Part shown: positions 11,548-24,307 of the stretch, piece by piece
How positions within the stretch are numbered: position 1 is the first letter of the stretch
Layout: each line of letters begins with the position of its first letter
Assembly (NCBI GenBank): GCA_964057225.1
Contig: OZ059899.1
Location: 9,796,001 to 9,860,000, forward strand
Direction of reading: 5' to 3'
Source: Auanema rhodensis
Lineage: Eukaryota; Nematoda; Chromadorea; Rhabditida; Rhabditidae
DNA length: 64,000 nucleotides
Program-made: the position numbers and the translations under genes
The notes under the pieces: model-generated
Told to the model about the DNA's origin: nothing
What the model saw: the letters and a program-made list of their open reading frames with translations, nothing else
Database searches by the model: none

Positions 11548-13152
11548 TAAATTTTTTTCATTTCACTTGTCATTTATAAAAATCGAATTTATCTTCTTCA
11601 ACGATTATTTTTGCAATGTGTCATAAGAATTTTATAGTTGAACAAAACGTTTTTTAAGAAGTTTTTTTGTTGTCAACATATATATTTTCCTGGAATTCGA
11701 AAGCATTTGGGATGGAAATTAGAAAGAAAAGAACTAGTTTTTCCTACTTTAAAACAAACAATAAGAAATAAAATGAAAAAGATTGTTAGAAATCCAATTT
11801 AAACTTATACATTTACTTTGATAAAGAGCCTATTAGTTTGAAATTTTATGTCTCACAGTTCTCCAACAGAACAGACTGATCCTGATTTCTCTATGATTAC
11901 ATAAAACTCTCGTTTGATATACAAAAAGGAGAGGAATAACGTTTCCAGGATATCAATGATATCGAATCTAGTGATATTGTAGAAAAATGTAATATCAGCT
12001 CCATAGGTTTTCTCTTAATTTCTCTCATCACAATAGTCTTAGTTTTTTTTTCATAAGAGTTTCTGAAATCTTAGTTGAACAAGGCAGTATATATTTTTTT
12101 CTGGAATTCGAAAGCATTTGGGATGGAAATTAGAAAGAAAAGAACTAGTTTTTCCTACTTTAAAACAAACAATAAGAAATAAAATGAAAAAGATTGTTAG
12201 ATATCCAATTTAAACTTATACATTTACTTCGATAAAGAGCCTATTAGTTTGAAATTTTATGTCTTACAGTTCTCCAACAGAACAGACTGATCCTGATTTC
12301 TCTATGATTACATAAAACTCTCGTTTGATATACAAAAAGGAGAGGAATAACGTTTCCAGGATATCAATGATATCGAATCTAGTGATATTGTAAAAAAATG
12401 TAATGTCAGCTCCATAGGTTTTCTCTTAATTTCTCTCATCACAATAGTCTTAGTTTTTTTTCATAAGAGTTGTTGAAATCTTAGTTGAACAAGGCAGTAT
12501 ATATTTTTTTCTGGAATTCGAAAGCATTTGGGATGGAAATTAGAAAGAAAAGAACTAGTTTTTCCTACTTTAAAACAAACAATAAGAAATAAAATGAAAA
12601 AGATTGTTAGATATCCAATTTAAACTTATACATTTACTTCGATAAAGAGCCTATTAGTTTGAAATTTTATGTCTTACAGTTCTCCAACAGAACAGACTGA
12701 TCCTGATTTCTCTATGATTACATAAAACTCTCGTTTGATATACAAAAAGGAGAGGAATAACGTTTCCAGGATATCAATGATATCGAATCTAGTGATATTG
12801 TAGAAAAATGTAATGTCAGCTCCATAGTTTTTCTCTTAATTTCTCTCATCACAATAGTCTTAGTTTTTTTTTCATAAGAGTTTCTGAAATCTTAGTTGAA
12901 CAAGGCAGTATATATTTTTTACTGGAATTCGAAAGCATTTGGGATGGAAATTAGAAAGAAAAGAACTAGTTTTTCCTACTTTAAAACAAACAATAAGAAA
13001 TAAAATGAAAAAGATTGTTAGATATCCTATTTAAACTTATACATTTACTTCGATAAAGAGCCTATTAGTTTGAAATTTTATGTCTTACAGTTCTCCAACA
13101 GAACAGACTGATCCTGATTGCTCTATGATTACATAAAACTCTCGTTTGATAT

Positions 13153-13397
13153 AAAAGCATATTGGATAGAAATTTCGAAAGCATTTTGGATGGAAATTAG
13201 AACGAAAAGAACTAGTTTTTTCTATTTTAAAACAAACAATAATAAACAAAATGAAAAGATTGTTAGATATCCAATTTAAACTTATACATTTACTTCGATA
13301 AAGAGCCTATTAGTTTGAAATTTTATGTCTTACAGTTCTCCAACAGAACAGACTGATCCTGATTTCTCTATGATTACATAAAACTCTCGTTTGATAT
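13153..13397 (+). repeat. Partial satellite half-unit, 245 bp (copy d)
   Basis: Same join and private changes as the 4224 copy, exactly 8929 bp downstream of it, inside the 4.26-kb duplicated segment. Confidence 0.9.
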
Positions 13398-14042
13398 ACA
13401 AAAAGGAGAGGAATAACGTTTCCAGGATATCAATGATATCGAATCTAGTGATATTGTAGAAAAATGTAATGTCAGCTCCATAGTTTTTCTCTTAATTTCT
13501 CTCATCACAATAGTCTTAGTTTTTTTTTCATAAGAGTTTCTGAAATCTTAGTTGAACAAGGCAGTATATATTTTTTTCTGGAATTCGAAAGCATTTGGGA
13601 TGGAAATTAGAAAGAAAAGAACTAGTTTTTCCTACTTTAAAACAAACAATAAGAAATAAAATGAAAAAGATTGTTAGATATCCTATTTAAACTTATACAT
13701 TTACTTCGATAAAGAGCCTATTAGTTTGAAATTTTATGTCTCACAGTTCTCCAACAGAACAGACTGATCCTGATTTCTCTATGATTACATAAAACTCTCG
13801 TTTGATATACAAAAAGGAGAGGAATAACGTTTCCAGGATATCAATGATATCGAATCTAGTGATATTGTAGAAAAATGTAATGTCAGCTCCATAGGTTTTC
13901 TCTTAATTTCTCTCATCACAATAGTCTTAGTTTTTTTTTCATAAGAGTTGTTGAAATCTTAGTTGAACAAGGCAGTATATATTTTTTTCTGGAATTCGAA
14001 AGCATTTGGGATGGAAATTAGAAAGAAAAGAACTAGTTTTTC

Positions 14043-17000
14043 CTACTTTAAAACAAACAATAAGAAATAAAATGAAAAAGATTGTTAGATATCCAATTTA
14101 AACTTATACATTTACTTCGATAAAGAGCCTATTAGTTTGAAATTTTATGTCTTACAGTTCTCCAACAGAACAGACTGATCCTGATTTCTCTATGATTACA
14201 TAAACCTCTCGTTTGATATACAAAAAGGAGAGGAATAACGTTTCCAGGATATCAATGATATCGAATCTAGTGATATTGTAGAAAAATGTAATGTCAGCTC
14301 CATAGTTTTTCTCTTAATTTCTCTCATCACAATAGTCTTAGTTTTTTTTTCATAAGAGTTTCTGAAATCTTAGTTGAACAAGGCAGTATATATTTTTTTC
14401 TGGAATTCGAGAGCATTTGGGATGGAAATTAGAAAGAAAAGAACTAGTTTTTCCTACTTTAAAACAAACAATAAGAAATAAAATGAAAAAGATTGTTAGA
14501 TATCCAATTTAAACTTATACATTTACTTCGATAAAGAGCCTATTAGTTTGAAATTTTATGTCTTACAGTTCTCCAACAGAACAGACTGATCCTGATTTCT
14601 CTATGATTACATAAAACTCTTGTTTGATATACAAAAAGAAGAGAAATAACGTTTCCAGGATATCAATGATATCGAATCTAGTGATATTGTAGAAAAATGT
14701 AATGTCAGCTCCATAGTTTTTCTCTTAATTTCTCTCATCACAATAGTCTTAGTTTTTTTTCATAAGAGTTTCTGAAATCTTAGTTGAACAAGGCAGTATA
14801 TATTTTTTTCTGGAATTCGAAAGCATTTGGGATGGAAATTAGAAAAAAAAGAACTGGTTTTTCCTACTTTAAAACAAACAATAAGAAATAAAATGAAAAA
14901 GATTGTTAGATATCCAATTTAAACTTATACATTTACTTCGATAAAGAGCCTATTAGTTTGAAATTTTATGTCTTACAGTTCTCCAACAGAACAGACTGAT
15001 CCTGATTTCTCTATGATTACATAAAACTCCCGTTTGATATACAAAATAGAGAGGAATAACGTTTCCAGGATATCAATGATATCGAATCTAGTGATATTGT
15101 GGAAAAATGTAATGTCAGCTCCATAGTTTTTCTCTTAATTTCTCTCATCACAATAGTCTTAGTTTTTTTTTCATAAGAGTTTCTGAAATCTTAGTTGAAC
15201 AAGGCAGTATATATTTTTTTCTGGAATTCGAAAGCATTTGGGATGGAAATCAGAAAGAAAAGAACTAGTTTTTCCTACTTTAAAACAAACAATAAGAAAT
15301 AAAATGAAAAAGATTGTTAGATATCCAATTTAAACTTATACATTTACTTTGATAAAGAGCCTATTAGTTTGAAATTTTATGTCTTACAGTTCTCCAACAG
15401 AACAGACTGATCCTGATTTCTCTATGATTACATAAAACTCTCGTTTGATATACAAAACGGAGAGGAATAACGTTTCCAGGATATCAATGATATCGAATCT
15501 AGTGATATTGTAGAAAAATGTAATGTCAGCTCCATAGTTTTTCTCTTAATTTCTCTCATCACAATAGTCTTAGTTTTTTTTCATAAGAGTTTCTGAAATC
15601 TTAGTTGAACAAGGCAGTATATATTTTTTTCTGGAATTCGAAAGCATTTGGGATGGAAATTAGAAAGAAAAGAACTAGTTTTTCCTACTTTAAAACAAAC
15701 AATAAGAAATAAAATGAAAAAGATTGTTAGATATCCAATTTAAACTTATACATTTACTTCGATAAAGAGCCTATTAGTTTGAAGTTTTATGTCTTACAGT
15801 TCTCCAACAGAACAGACTGATCCTGATTTCTCTATGATTACATAAAACTCTCGTTTGATATACAAAATAGAGAGGAATAACGTTTCCAGGATATCAATGA
15901 TATCGAATCTAGTGATATTGTAGAAAAATGTAATGTCAGCTCCATAGTTTTTCTCTTAATTTCTCTCATCACAATAGTCTTAGTTTTTTTTTCATAAGAG
16001 TTTCTGAAATCTTAGTTGAACAAGGCAGTATATATTTTTTTCTGGAATTCGAAAGCATTTGGGATGGAAATTAGAAAGAAAAGAACTAGTTTTTCTTACT
16101 TTAAAACAAACAATAAGAAATAAAATGAAAAAGATTGTTAGATATCCAATTTAAACTTATACATTTACTTCGATAAAGAGCCTATTAGTTTGAAATTTTA
16201 TGTCTTACAGTTCTCCAACAGAACAGACTGATCCTGATTTCTCTATGATTACATAAAACTCTCGTTTGATATACAAAAAGGAGAGGAATAACGTTTCCAG
16301 GATATCAATGATATCGAATCTAGTGATATTGTAAAAAAATGTAATGTCAGCTCCATAGTTTTTCTCTTAATTTCTCTCATCACAATAGTCTTAGTTTTTT
16401 TTTCATAAGAGTTTCTGAAATCTTAGTTGAACAAGGCAGTATATATTTTTTTCTGGAATTCGAAAGCATTTGGGATGGAAATTAGAAAGAAAAGAACTAG
16501 TTTTTCCTACTTTAAAACAAACAATAAGAAATAAAATGAAAAAGATTGTTAGATATCCTATTTAAACTTATACATTTACTTCGATAAAGAGCCTATTAGT
16601 TTGAAATTTTATGTCTCACAGTTCTCCAACAGAACAGACTGATCCTGATTTCTCTATGATTACATAAAACTCTCGTTTGATATACAAAAAGGAGAGGAAT
16701 AACGTTTCCAGGATATCAATGATATCGAATCTAGTGATATTGTAGAAAAATGTAATGTCAGCTCCATAGGTTTTCTCTTAATTTCTCTCATCACAATAGT
16801 CTTAGTTTTTTTTTCATAAGAGTTGTTGAAATCTTAGTTGAACAAGGCAGTATATATTTTTTTCTGGAATTCGAAAGCATTTGGGATGGAAATTAGAAAA
16901 AAAAGAACTAGTTTTTCCTACTTTAAAACAAACAATAAGAAATAAAATGAAAAAGATTGTTAGATATCCAATTTAAACTTATACATTTACTTCGATAAAG

Positions 17001-17545
17001 AGCCTATTAGTTTGAAATTTTATGTCTTACAGTTCTCCAACAGAACAGACTGATCCTGATTTCTCTATGATTACATAAAACTCTCGTTTGATATACAAAA
17101 AGGAGAGGAATAACGTTTCCAGGATATCAATGATATCGAATCTAGTGATATTGTAGAAAAATGTAATGTCAGCTCCATAGGTTTTCTCTTAATTTCTCTC
17201 ATCACAATAGTCTTAGTTTTTTTTTCATAAGAGTTTCTGAAATCTTAGTTGAACAAGGCAGTATATATTTTTTTCTGGAATTCGAAAGCATTTGGGATGG
17301 AAATTAGAAAGAAAAGAACTAGTTTTTCCTACTTTAAAACAAACAATAAGAAATAAAATGAAAAAGATTGTTAGATATCCAATTTAAACTTATACATTTA
17401 CTTCGATAAAGAGCCTATTAGTTTGAAATTTTATGTCTTACAGTTCTCCAACAGAATAGACTGATCCTGATTTCTCTATGATTACATAAAACTCTCGTTT
17501 GATATACAAAATAGAGAGGAATAACGTTTCCAGGATATCAATGAT
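14043..17545 (+). repeat. 3.5-kb segment duplicated at about 24308-27810 (shift 10265 bp)
   Basis: Markers in register are CGAGAGC (14408/24673), AATCAG (about 15249/25514), TTTGAAGTTTTATG (about 15778/26043), TTTTTCTTACTT (16095/26360), GAAAAAAAAG (about 16896/27161) and AGAATAGACTG. Register is lost on the left at TCCTACTT versus TCTTACTT and on the right at GATATCGAATC versus GATATCAAATC. The ends are therefore approximate. Confidence 0.75.
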
Positions 17546-19339
17546 ATCGAATCTAGTGATATTGTAGAAAAATGTAATGTCAGCTCCATAGGTTTTCTCT
17601 TAATTTCTCTCATCACAATAGTCTTAGTTTTTTTTTCATAAGAGTTTCTGAAATCTTAGTTGAACAAGGCAGTATATATTTTTTTCTGGAATTCGAAAGC
17701 ATTTGGGATGGAAATTAGAAAGAAAAGAACTAGTTTTTCCTACTTTAAAACAAACAATAAGAAATAAAATGAAAAAGATTGTTAGATATCCAATTTAAAC
17801 TTATACATTTACTTCGATAAAGAGCCTATTAGTTTGAAATTTTATGTCTTACAGTTCTCCAACAGAATAGACTGATCCTGATTTCTCTATGATTACATAA
17901 AACTCTCGTTTGATATACAAAATAGAGAGGAATAACGTTTCCAGGATATCAATGATATCGAATCTAGTGATATTGTAGAAAAATGTAATGTCAGCTCCAT
18001 AGGTTTTCTCTTAATTTCTCTCATCACAATAGTCTTAGTTTTTTTTTCATAAGAGTTTCTGAAATCTTAGTTGAACAAGGCAGTATATATTTTTTTCTGG
18101 AATTCGAAAGCATTTGGGATGGAAATTAGAAAGAAAAGAACTAGTTTTTCCTACTTTAAAACAAACAATAAGAAATAAAATGAAAAAGATTGTTAGATAT
18201 CCAATTTAAACTTATACATTTACTTCGATAAAGAGCCTATTAGTTTGAAATTTTATGTCTTACAGTTCTCCAACAGAATAGACTGATCCTGATTTCTCTA
18301 TGATTACATAAAACTCTCGTTTGATATACAAAATAGAGAGGAATAACGTTTCCAGGATATCAATGATATCAAATCTAGTGATATTGTAGGAAAATGTAAT
18401 GTCAGCTCCATAGTTTTTCTCTTAATTTCTCTCATCACAATAGTCTTAGTTTTTTTTCATAAGAGTTGTTGAAATCTTAGTTGAACAAGGCAGTATATAT
18501 TTTTTTCTGGAATTCGAAAGCATTTGGGATGGAAATTAGAAAGAAAAGAACTAGTTTTTCCTACTTTAAAACAAACAATAAGAAATAAAATGAAAAAGAT
18601 TGTTAGATATCCAATTTAAACTTATACATTTACTTCGATAAAGAGCCTATTAGTTTGAAATTTTATGTCTTACAGTTCTCCAACAGAACAGACTGATCCT
18701 GATTTCTCTATGATTACATAAAACTCTCGTTTGATATACAAAAAGGAGAGGAATAACGTTTCCAGGATATCAATGATATCGAATCTAGTGATATTGTAGA
18801 AAAATGTAATGTCAGCTCCATAGTTTTTCTCTTAATTTCTCTCATCACAATAGTCTTAGTTTTTTTTCATAAGAGTTTCTGAAATCTTAGTTGAACAAGG
18901 CAGTATATATTTTTTTCTGGAATTCGAAAGCATTTGGGATGGAAATTAGAAAGAAAAGAACTAGTTTTTCCTACTTTAAAACAAACAATAAGAAATAAAA
19001 TGAAAAAGATTGTTAGATATCCAATTTAAACTTATACATTTACTTCGATAAAGAGCCTATTAGTTTGAAATTTTATGTCTTACAGTTCTCCAACAGAATA
19101 GACTGATCCTGATTTCTCTATGATTACATAAAACTCTCGTTTGATATACAAAATAGAGAGGAATAACGTTTCCAGGATATCAATGATATCAAATCTAGTG
19201 ATATTGTAGGAAAATGTAATGTCAGCTCCATAGTTTTTCTCTTAATTTCTCTCATCACAATAGTCTTAGTTTTTTTTCATAAGAGTTTCTGAAATCTTAG
19301 TTGAACAAGGCAGTATATATTTTTTTCTGGAATTCGAAA

Positions 19340-21000
19340 GCATTTGGGATGTAAATTAGAAAGAAAAGAACTAGTTTTTCCTACTTTAAAACAAACAATA
19401 AGAAATAAAATGAAAAAGATTGTTAGATATCCAATTTAAACTTATACATTTACTTCGATAAAGAGCCTATTAGTTTGAAATTTTATGTCTTACAGTTCTC
19501 CAACAGAACAGACTGATCCTGATTTCTCTATGATTACATAAAACTCTCGTTTGATATACAAAAAGGAGAGGAATAACGTTTCCAGGATATCAATGATATC
19601 GAATCTAGTGATATTGTAGAAAAATGTAATGTCAGCTCCATAGTTTTTCTCTTAATTTCTCTCATCACAATAGTCTTAGTTTTTTTTCATAAGAGTTTCT
19701 GAAATCTTAGTTGAACAAGGCAGTATATATTTTTTTCTGGAATTCGAAAGCATTTGGGATGGAAATTAGAAAGAAAAGAACTAGTTTTTCCTACTTTAAA
19801 ACAAACAATAAGAAATAAAATGAAAAAGATTGTTAGATATCCTATTTAAACTTATACATTTACTTCGATAAAGAGCCTATTAGTTTGAAATTTTATGTCT
19901 CACAGTTCTCCAACAGAACAGACTGATCCTGATTTCTCTATGATTACATAAAACTCTCGTTTGATATACAAAAAGGAGAGGAATAACGTTTCCAGGATAT
20001 CAATGATATCGAATCTAGTGATATTGTAGAAAAATGTAATGTCAGCTCCATAGGTTTTCTCTTAATTTCTCTCATCACAATAGTCTTAGTTTTTTTTTCA
20101 TAAGAGTTGTTGAAATCTTAGTTGAACAAGGCAGTATATATTTTTTTCTGGAATTCGAAAGCATTTGGGATGGAAATTAGAAAGAAAAGAACTAGTTTTT
20201 CCTACTTTAAAACAAACAATAAGAAATAAAATGAAAAAGATTGTTAGATATCCAATTTAAACTTATACATTTACTTCGATAAAGAGCCTATTAGTTTGAA
20301 ATTTTATGTCTTACAGTTCTCCAACAGAACAGACTGATCCTGATTTCTCTATGATTACATAAAACTCTCGTTTGATATACAAAAAGGAGAGGAATAACGT
20401 TTCCAGGATATCAATGATATCGAATCTAGTGATATTGTAGAAAAATGTAATGTCAGCTCCATAGTTTTTCTCTTAATTTCTCTCATCACAATAGTCTTAG
20501 TTTTTTTTTCATAAGAGTTTCTGAAATCTTAGTTGAACAAGGCAGTATATATTTTTTTCTGGAATTCGAGAGCATTTGGGATGGAAATTAGAAAGAAAAG
20601 AACTAGTTTTTCCTACTTTAAAACAAACAATAAGAAATAAAATGAAAAAGATTGTTAGATATCCAATTTAAACTTATACATTTACTTCGATAAAGAGCCT
20701 ATTAGTTTGAAATTTTATGTCTTACAGTTCTCCAACAGAACAGACTGATCCTGATTTCTCTATGATTACATAAAACTCTTGTTTGATATACAAAAAGAAG
20801 AGAAATAACGTTTCCAGGATATCAATGATATCGAATCTAGTGATATTGTAGAAAAATGTAATGTCAGCTCCATAGTTTTTCTCTTAATTTCTCTCATCAC
20901 AATAGTCTTAGTTTTTTTTCATAAGAGTTTCTGAAATCTTAGTTGAACAAGGCAGTATATATTTTTTTCTGGAATTCGAAAGCATTTGGGATGGAAATTA
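19340..21000 (+). repeat. Segment duplicated at about 22214-23874 (shift 2874 bp, 7 monomers)
   Basis: GATGTAAATT (19349/22223), the CCTATTT/TCTCACAG monomer and CGAGAGC (20567/23441) keep a constant shift of 2874 bp. Register is lost at TCTTACTT (21022) versus AACTGG (about 23888). This is a seven-monomer superunit without a tRNA. Confidence 0.7.
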
Positions 21001-24000
21001 GAAAGAAAAGAACTAGTTTTTCTTACTTTAAAACAAACAATAAGAAATAAAATGAAAAAGATTGTTAGATATCCAATTTAAACTTATACATTTACTTCGA
21101 TAAAGAGCCTATTAGTTTGAAATTTTATGTCTTACAGTTCTCCAACAGAACAGACTGATCCTGATTTCTCTATGATTACATAAAACTCTCGTTTGATATA
21201 CAAAAAGGAGAGGAATAACGTTTCCAGGATATCAATGATATCGAATCTAGTGATATTGTAAAAAAATGTAATGTCAGCTCCATAGTTTTTCTCTTAATTT
21301 CTCTCATCACAATAGTCTTAGTTTTTTTTTCATAAGAGTTTCTGAAATCTTAGTTGAACAAGGCAGTATATATTTTTTTCTGGAATTCGAAAGCATTTGG
21401 GATGGAAATTAGAAAGAAAAGAACTAGTTTTTCCTACTTTAAAACAAACAATAAGAAATAAAATGAAAAAGATTGTTAGATATCCTATTTAAACTTATAC
21501 ATTTACTTCGATAAAGAGCCTATTAGTTTGAAATTTTATGTCTCACAGTTCTCCAACAGAACAGACTGATCCTGATTTCTCTATGATTACATAAAACTCT
21601 CGTTTGATATACAAAAAGGAGAGGAATAACGTTTCCAGGATATCAATGATATCGAATCTAGTGATATTGTAGAAAAATGTAATGTCAGCTCCATAGGTTT
21701 TCTCTTAATTTCTCTCATCACAATAGTCTTAGTTTTTTTTTCATAAGAGTTGTTGAAATCTTAGTTGAACAAGGCAGTATATATTTTTTTCTGGAATTCG
21801 AAAGCATTTGGGATGGAAATTAGAAAAAAAAGAACTAGTTTTTCCTACTTTAAAACAAACAATAAGAAATAAAATGAAAAAGATTGTTAGATATCCAATT
21901 TAAACTTATACATTTACTTCGATAAAGAGCCTATTAGTTTGAAATTTTATGTCTTACAGTTCTCCAACAGAACAGACTGATCCTGATTTCTCTATGATTA
22001 CATAAAACTCTCGTTTGATATACAAAAAGGAGAGGAATAACGTTTCCAGGATATCAATGATATCGAATCTAGTGATATTGTAGAAAAATGTAATGTCAGC
22101 TCCATAGTTTTTCTCTTAATTTCTCTCATCACAATAGTCTTAGTTTTTTTTCATAAGAGTTTCTGAAATCTTAGTTGAACAAGGCAGTATATATTTTTTT
22201 CTGGAATTCGAAAGCATTTGGGATGTAAATTAGAAAGAAAAGAACTAGTTTTTCCTACTTTAAAACAAACAATAAGAAATAAAATGAAAAAGATTGTTAG
22301 ATATCCAATTTAAACTTATACATTTACTTCGATAAAGAGCCTATTAGTTTGAAATTTTATGTCTTACAGTTCTCCAACAGAACAGACTGATCCTGATTTC
22401 TCTATGATTACATAAAACTCTCGTTTGATATACAAAAAGGAGAGGAATAACGTTTCCAGGATATCAATGATATCGAATCTAGTGATATTGTAGAAAAATG
22501 TAATGTCAGCTCCATAGTTTTTCTCTTAATTTCTCTCATCACAATAGTCTTAGTTTTTTTTCATAAGAGTTTCTGAAATCTTAGTTGAACAAGGCAGTAT
22601 ATATTTTTTTCTGGAATTCGAAAGCATTTGGGATGGAAATTAGAAAGAAAAGAACTAGTTTTTCCTACTTTAAAACAAACAATAAGAAATAAAATGAAAA
22701 AGATTGTTAGATATCCTATTTAAACTTATACATTTACTTCGATAAAGAGCCTATTAGTTTGAAATTTTATGTCTCACAGTTCTCCAACAGAACAGACTGA
22801 TCCTGATTTCTCTATGATTACATAAAACTCTCGTTTGATATACAAAAAGGAGAGGAATAACGTTTCCAGGATATCAATGATATCGAATCTAGTGATATTG
22901 TAGAAAAATGTAATGTCAGCTCCATAGGTTTTCTCTTAATTTCTCTCATCACAATAGTCTTAGTTTTTTTTTCATAAGAGTTGTTGAAATCTTAGTTGAA
23001 CAAGGCAGTATATATTTTTTTCTGGAATTCGAAAGCATTTGGGATGGAAATTAGAAAGAAAAGAACTAGTTTTTCCTACTTTAAAACAAACAATAAGAAA
23101 TAAAATGAAAAAGATTGTTAGATATCCAATTTAAACTTATACATTTACTTCGATAAAGAGCCTATTAGTTTGAAATTTTATGTCTTACAGTTCTCCAACA
23201 GAACAGACTGATCCTGATTTCTCTATGATTACATAAAACTCTCGTTTGATATACAAAAAGGAGAGGAATAACGTTTCCAGGATATCAATGATATCGAATC
23301 TAGTGATATTGTAGAAAAATGTAATGTCAGCTCCATAGTTTTTCTCTTAATTTCTCTCATCACAATAGTCTTAGTTTTTTTTTCATAAGAGTTTCTGAAA
23401 TCTTAGTTGAACAAGGCAGTATATATTTTTTTCTGGAATTCGAGAGCATTTGGGATGGAAATTAGAAAGAAAAGAACTAGTTTTTCCTACTTTAAAACAA
23501 ACAATAAGAAATAAAATGAAAAAGATTGTTAGATATCCAATTTAAACTTATACATTTACTTCGATAAAGAGCCTATTAGTTTGAAATTTTATGTCTTACA
23601 GTTCTCCAACAGAACAGACTGATCCTGATTTCTCTATGATTACATAAAACTCTTGTTTGATATACAAAAAGAAGAGAAATAACGTTTCCAGGATATCAAT
23701 GATATCGAATCTAGTGATATTGTAGAAAAATGTAATGTCAGCTCCATAGTTTTTCTCTTAATTTCTCTCATCACAATAGTCTTAGTTTTTTTTCATAAGA
23801 GTTTCTGAAATCTTAGTTGAACAAGGCAGTATATATTTTTTTCTGGAATTCGAAAGCATTTGGGATGGAAATTAGAAAAAAAAGAACTGGTTTTTCCTAC
23901 TTTAAAACAAACAATAAGAAATAAAATGAAAAAGATTGTTAGATATCCAATTTAAACTTATACATTTACTTCGATAAAGAGCCTATTAGTTTGAAATTTT

Positions 24001-24307
24001 ATGTCTTACAGTTCTCCAACAGAACAGACTGATCCTGATTTCTCTATGATTACATAAAACTCCCGTTTGATATACAAAATAGAGAGGAATAACGTTTCCA
24101 GGATATCAATGATATCGAATCTAGTGATATTGTGGAAAAATGTAATGTCAGCTCCATAGTTTTTCTCTTAATTTCTCTCATCACAATAGTCTTAGTTTTT
24201 TTTTCATAAGAGTTTCTGAAATCTTAGTTGAACAAGGCAGTATATATTTTTTTCTGGAATTCGAAAGCATTTGGGATGGAAATTAGAAAGAAAAGAACTA
24301 GTTTTTC

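Larger units (their letters stand above)
8376..11690 (+). repeat. 3315-bp higher-order superunit, copy 2
   Basis: Tandem partner of 5061-8375, ending with the tRNA 3 cassette. I saw no substitution between the two copies over the marker positions I compared, so the duplication looks recent. A base-by-base alignment was not possible here. Confidence 0.85.
11475..15735 (+). repeat. 4.26-kb segment duplicated from 2546-6806 (shift 8929 bp)
   Basis: tRNA 3 with the following monomers repeats tRNA 1 with its following monomers. The shift is 8929 bp at AATATCAGC (3063/11992), the half-unit join (4224/13153), CGAGAGC (5479/14408) and AATCAG (about 6320/15249). Similarity breaks near 6807/15736 (CCTATTT versus CCAATTT). 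One private substitution in this copy is visible, TAAACCTCTC near 14201. Confidence 0.85.
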
